Positions 6,732 to 8,676 of a stretch of 8,676 nucleotides of DNA are shown here, piece by piece. Source of the stretch: Deltaproteobacteria bacterium (GTDB taxonomy: Bacteria > Desulfobacterota > Desulfarculia > Adiutricales > Adiutricaceae); contig JAIRZX010000479.1 in NCBI GenBank assembly GCA_031267005.1, forward strand, positions 1 through 8,676. The letters are read 5' to 3'. Numbering within the stretch: the stretch's first letter is position 1; every line of letters starts with the position of its first letter. The translations under genes were made by a program, and so were the position numbers. The notes under the pieces are model-generated. The model did no database searches and had not been told where the DNA came from. It saw only the letters and a program-made list of their open reading frames with translations.

Positions 6732-7625
6732 TCAGAAGAAGCCGGGGTCTGCTCTTATGCCCTCGGGCGTCTTCCAGCGGCGGTGGCCCCACATCCATTC
6801 GGGGGGCCGCAAGCGGACCTGCTCGCCCAGGAGGTCGTTCACCTTCTGGGCGGCTGCGGCGGGCCAGAGGCCCTCGGGATCGTCCCGTGGGGCCGGGGGC
6901 GCCAGAAGCGGGTGGATCTCTATGACCGCCTCCCCCCCCTCCCTCCTCGCGAACAGGGGCACCACGGTGGCCCCCGTCCTCGCGGCCAGCTTGTAGGGCC
7001 CCAGGTTCGTCCTGGCGGGCCTGCCCATGAAGCTCAACTCGGCCCCCTCGCGCTCGACTACGGCCGCCTGGTCGATGAGGGTCCCTATGTGGCCGCCCCG
7101 CTTCAAGATCTTTAACATCTCCCTGGCCCCCCGGTCCTTGAAGATGAAGCTGTTGCCCGTCCCGGTCCTGGCCTCCACCATGAGCCGCTCCAGGATGCCG
7201 CCTCCCTGGGCGCGGCCCACCACCGCCATGGAGATCCCGAACTCCGCGCGCATCACGTGGGGGGCGAGCTCCCAGGGGCCCATGTGGGCGGTGAGGAACA
7301 CGACTCCCGAGCCGGACGCGGCGGAGAGCCCCAGCGCCGCCCGGGCGTTCTCCCTGCCGTCCACCCTCCAGCGGCCCACGAAGGGCTCGAGGCCCCTCTG
7401 GTGGAGGACCATGCCTTCCAGGAGGGTCTGGGCCACCGTGCCGAAGGAGAGCCTGGCGGTCTTTCCGGCGTCCACGCCTTCCGGCAGGAAGCCCGCCTCC
7501 TTGGCCCGCTCGACGTTCACCCTGGCTATCTTCCGCCTGCGGGGGAGGGCCAGGTAGGCTATCGAGCCCGCGAGCCGGCCCAGGGCCGCGAGCGCCCCCA
7601 AAGGCAGCCTCGCGGGCAGGAACAT
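6732..7625 (-). CDS. LpxL/HtrB-family lysophospholipid (lipid A late) acyltransferase
   Basis: The 297-residue protein matches the lipid A late acyltransferase family, inner-membrane enzymes that add a secondary fatty acyl chain to lipid A or a related lipid. An N-terminal hydrophobic segment (about residues 7-27, RLPLGALAALGRLAGSIAYL) is followed by a basic RRRKIARVN stretch. The catalytic H-x4-E motif is in LTAHMGPWEL (H114, E119). Further family marks are the LKRGGHIGTLIDQ block (about 174-186) and the C-terminal RPPEWMWGHRRWK (273-285). Length is normal at about 300. The start is uncertain: the frame stays open to 7994, but residues upstream of 7625 are low-complexity Pro/Arg/Ala. An in-frame TTG at 7700 with GGAGAT upstream is an alternative. 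No ribosome binding site is obvious before 7625. Whether the true substrate is lipid A cannot be told from sequence. Confidence 0.9.
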   Translation of the reverse strand: MFLPARLPLGALAALGRLAGSIAYLALPRRRKIARVNVERAKEAGFLPEGVDAGKTARLSFGTVAQTLLEGMVLHQRGLEPFVGRWRVDGRENARAALGLSAASGSGVVFLTAHMGPWELAPHVMRAEFGISMAVVGRAQGGGILERLMVEARTGTGNSFIFKDRGAREMLKILKRGGHIGTLIDQAAVVEREGAELSFMGRPARTNLGPYKLAARTGATVVPLFARREGGEAVIEIHPLLAPPAPRDDPEGLWPAAAAQKVNDLLGEQVRLRPPEWMWGHRRWKTPEGIRADPGFF

Positions 7626-8017
7626 GGCGGCGGAAGCCGCCGCCGCGAGGGCCCTTGTGCCCGGCCCGGGCTCCGGGAGCTGTGGCGGTGAAGGCTCCAA
7701 GGCGGTCGTCCCATCTCCAAGTGGGGGCCGTCGGCCTCTGCGGCCGGGGGCTGGGGGGGAAGGCGGAACGGGCGGCCGCGGCGAACGGCGGCCCGCGGGC
7801 GGAAGTGCCTGAAGGCCGGAATATGGAAACGGGCGGGCCGGGAACGTCCGGACTGGCCCGGCACGGGGTCCGCGCGGGAAAAGGGAAGAGGGGAAAACGG
7901 CCTGCGGGCAGGAAGCGGGCCGGACGGACACGGCCGCTGGCAGACAGGCAGGCGTTGAGGCGAGTCGGCGAGTTGGCGAGTCCGGAAAGGACACGCCTCT
8001 GGGCGGCGGGTTCTGAA

Positions 8018-8037
8018 GGATCCCTGAGCGGGGATCC
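8018..8037. repeat. Hairpin, 7-bp stem
   Basis: GGATCCC (8018-8024) and GGGATCC (8031-8037) form a perfect 7-bp stem with a 6-nt loop, within the possible leader of the acyltransferase gene. No T-run follows on either strand. Confidence 0.5.
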
Positions 8038-8044
8038 GGCGGCT

Positions 8045-8059
8045 CCCTCCGAAGGAGGG
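8045..8059 (-). repeat. UUCG-type hairpin
   Basis: On the reverse strand CCCTCC and GGAGGG flank TTC, placing a C(UUCG)G tetraloop at the tip of the stem. This is an unusually stable RNA hairpin if transcribed, and it lies 8 nt from the neighbouring 8018-8037 stem. Confidence 0.45.
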
Positions 8060-8209
8060 GGGACGGGGCGCGAGGCGGCGCCGGGCCGCCGTCCGAGGCG
8101 TCCGGAGCTTGGGGGGAGGCCCGCCGGGGTCGGGACCGCCTGGCGTCGGCGGTCGGGGCCGTCGGAAGGCGGCGTTAAGGCAGGACCGTGGTCGGCTGGA
8201 GGCCGCGCC

Positions 8210-8291
8210 CCGCAACGTTAGCGGCGGAAGGGCGCCGAAGGGGAGCGAACAAAAAAAAGGCGAGAAAAAGACGTTGCGGCGCTCCCTTCCC
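8210..8291 (-). other. Interleaved complementary segments (possible pseudoknot or switching RNA)
   Basis: In minus-strand order, GGGAGCG (8285-8279), CCGCAACGT (8279-8271), CGCTCCC (8247-8241) and ACGTTGCGG (8218-8210) alternate as A, B, A', B'. A third possibility pairs GGAAGGG-AG-CGCC (8291-8279) with GGCGCCCTTCC (8235-8225). The pairings cannot all coexist as simple hairpins. Two U-rich runs lie in the loops. The segment begins about 75 nt downstream of the predicted start of the promoter at 8374-8402. Confidence 0.4.
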
Positions 8292-8373
8292 CCCCGAAGT
8301 CTCCTGACTCGTCTACCCCCGGGCAGGGTCACGGGAAGGCGGCCTCCCGCCCTTTTGTCGGCTCTGAGGGGTT

Positions 8374-8402
8374 ATTGTAACGAATATGCCATGCCTTGTC
8401 AA
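8374..8402 (-). promoter_or_regulatory. Near-consensus sigma70 promoter
   Basis: On the reverse strand TTGACA (8397-8402), a 17-nt spacer and TACAAT (8374-8379) give eleven of twelve consensus bases at the ideal spacing. The spacer is A/T-containing in otherwise GC-rich surroundings. The predicted start is near 8366, and the downstream gene is the acyltransferase at 7625, leaving a leader of about 740 nt. Confidence 0.72.
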
Positions 8403-8420
8403 AAACGAGTATCCTTTCAG

Positions 8421-8433
8421 CCCCCGAAGGGGG
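8421..8433 (-). repeat. Short UUCG-type hairpin upstream of the promoter
   Basis: CCCCC-TTC-GGGGG on the reverse strand is a compact GC hairpin whose tip is C(UUCG)G. It lies between the repeat array at the right edge and the promoter at 8374-8402. It could mark the 3' end of a minus-strand transcript from beyond the window, but there is no U-tract. Confidence 0.35.
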
Positions 8434-8461
8434 TGATCGAGAGCATTTGCTTTTATGCCAC

Positions 8462-8676
8462 GGACCTCCGCCCCGGCAACCCTCCTTCGGGTCCCGGACC
8501 TCCGCCCAGAGCTCCCGGCAGCCCTCCTTCGGGTCCCGGACCTCCGCCCCGGGCCCCCGGCAGCCCTCCTTCGGGTCCCGGACCTCCGCCCCGGCCTCCC
8601 GGCGGCCCTCCTTCGGGTTCCGGACCTCCGCCCCGGGTTCCCGGCAACCCTCCTTCGGGTCCCGGACCTCCGCTCC
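8462..8676. repeat. 42-bp tandem repeat array, runs off right edge
   Basis: The unit starts GGACCTCCGCCCC and ends CCCTCCTTCGGGTCCC. Copies begin at 8462 (8 bp shorter), 8496, 8538, 8580 and 8622, with a sixth starting at 8664 and cut by the edge. Copies 2-5 are all exactly 42 bp and differ at only eight positions. The unit is 14 codons. On the + strand an ATG at 8455 opens a frame, with no stop before the edge, repeating LLRVPDLRPGLPAA. On the minus strand a frame ending with TAA at 8453 repeats GGGPGPEGGLPGA. Half of the variable positions are third positions of the + frame, three of them synonymous, which slightly favours that frame. Neither has a good ribosome binding site visible. It may simply be a non-coding minisatellite. 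Confidence 0.9.

Larger units (their letters stand above)
7626..8452. other. Long gene-free, structured leader region upstream of the acyltransferase
   Basis: No convincing protein gene lies here. Open frames on both strands are Arg/Pro/Gly-rich with no motifs. The region begins (in minus-strand sense) with a strong promoter and continues as about 740 nt of GC-rich sequence containing several hairpins and two T-rich runs on the minus strand (about 8251-8270). It could be an unusually long 5' leader, a non-coding RNA gene followed by intergenic sequence, or decayed DNA. I recognise no tRNA, tmRNA, SRP RNA or RNase P RNA signature. Confidence 0.55.

Noticed and set aside
4411..6798. 795-codon open frame on the minus strand overlapping the corrinoid activator
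   Set aside because: It is a shifted-frame shadow of a GC-rich gene: Arg/Gly/Pro/Ala-rich, with no domain signals, while the overlapping frame encodes a complete ferredoxin-ASKHA protein.
7626..7994. N-terminal extension of the acyltransferase to give 420 residues
   Set aside because: The added 123 residues are Pro/Arg/Ser-rich with no family similarity, and the family length is already met from 7625. A modest extension to the TTG at 7700 remains possible.
7559..8332. 257-codon minus-strand frame overlapping the acyltransferase start
   Set aside because: Arg/Pro-dominated translation without motifs, inconsistent with a folded protein; it overlaps the better-supported acyltransferase frame.
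8210..8366. 4.5S/SRP RNA or RNase P RNA in the promoter-proximal leader
   Set aside because: A GTCAGG...GGAAGG-like string is present, but the conserved SRP GGUCAGGNCCGGAAGGNAGCAGCC core and the RNase P GAGGAAAGUCCGG core are not.
8462..8676. CRISPR array
   Set aside because: The units are contiguous 42-bp tandem copies with no unique spacers between them, and no cas gene is in view.

Overview
The window comes from a GC-rich Gram-negative bacterium, most plausibly an anaerobe. A lipid A-type late acyltransferase implies an outer membrane. A [2Fe-2S]/ASKHA corrinoid-activating protein implies corrinoid-dependent C1 chemistry (acetogen-type, sulfate-reducer or related). A Desulfobacterota-like host fits, but the lineage is inferred and no taxonomic marker is visible.

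All four recognisable genes lie on the minus strand. Reading in transcription order from the right edge: (1) a 42-bp tandem repeat array (8462-8676) runs off the edge and is open in frames on both strands. (2) A near-consensus sigma70 promoter (8374-8402) fires leftward into about 740 nt of GC-rich, hairpin-rich sequence. (3) An LpxL/HtrB-like acyltransferase follows (6732-7625). (4) 48 nt later comes a reductive activator of corrinoid proteins (4776-6683). (5) A 996-bp non-coding stretch holds 55-bp tandem repeats, degenerate C-rich repeats and a candidate promoter for the next gene. (6) NAD-dependent DNA ligase ligA (1452-3779) carries a repetitive N-terminal tail and a proline-rich insert. 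(7) A second 900-bp gene-free gap follows. (8) The 5' end of an AAA-like P-loop ATPase (551 to beyond the left edge) sits in sequence of visibly lower GC.

Only about 65% of the window is coding. The gaps are filled with GC-rich minisatellite-like repeats and inverted repeats, and these also appear inside ligA.

The acyltransferase and the corrinoid activator could share a transcript. LigA has its own candidate promoter and a good ribosome binding site. The genes do not form one obvious pathway: outer-membrane lipid assembly, corrinoid enzyme reactivation, DNA joining and an ATPase of unknown role.

The most unexpected observation is that LigA, although full length with all its domains, has Met in place of the motif I Glu (two residues before the nucleotidyl lysine) and Thr in place of the motif IV Lys. 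Both positions are described as important for catalysis in E. coli LigA. The second point is the long structured leader downstream of a very good promoter, with interleaved complementary segments that could form a pseudoknot or alternative folds.
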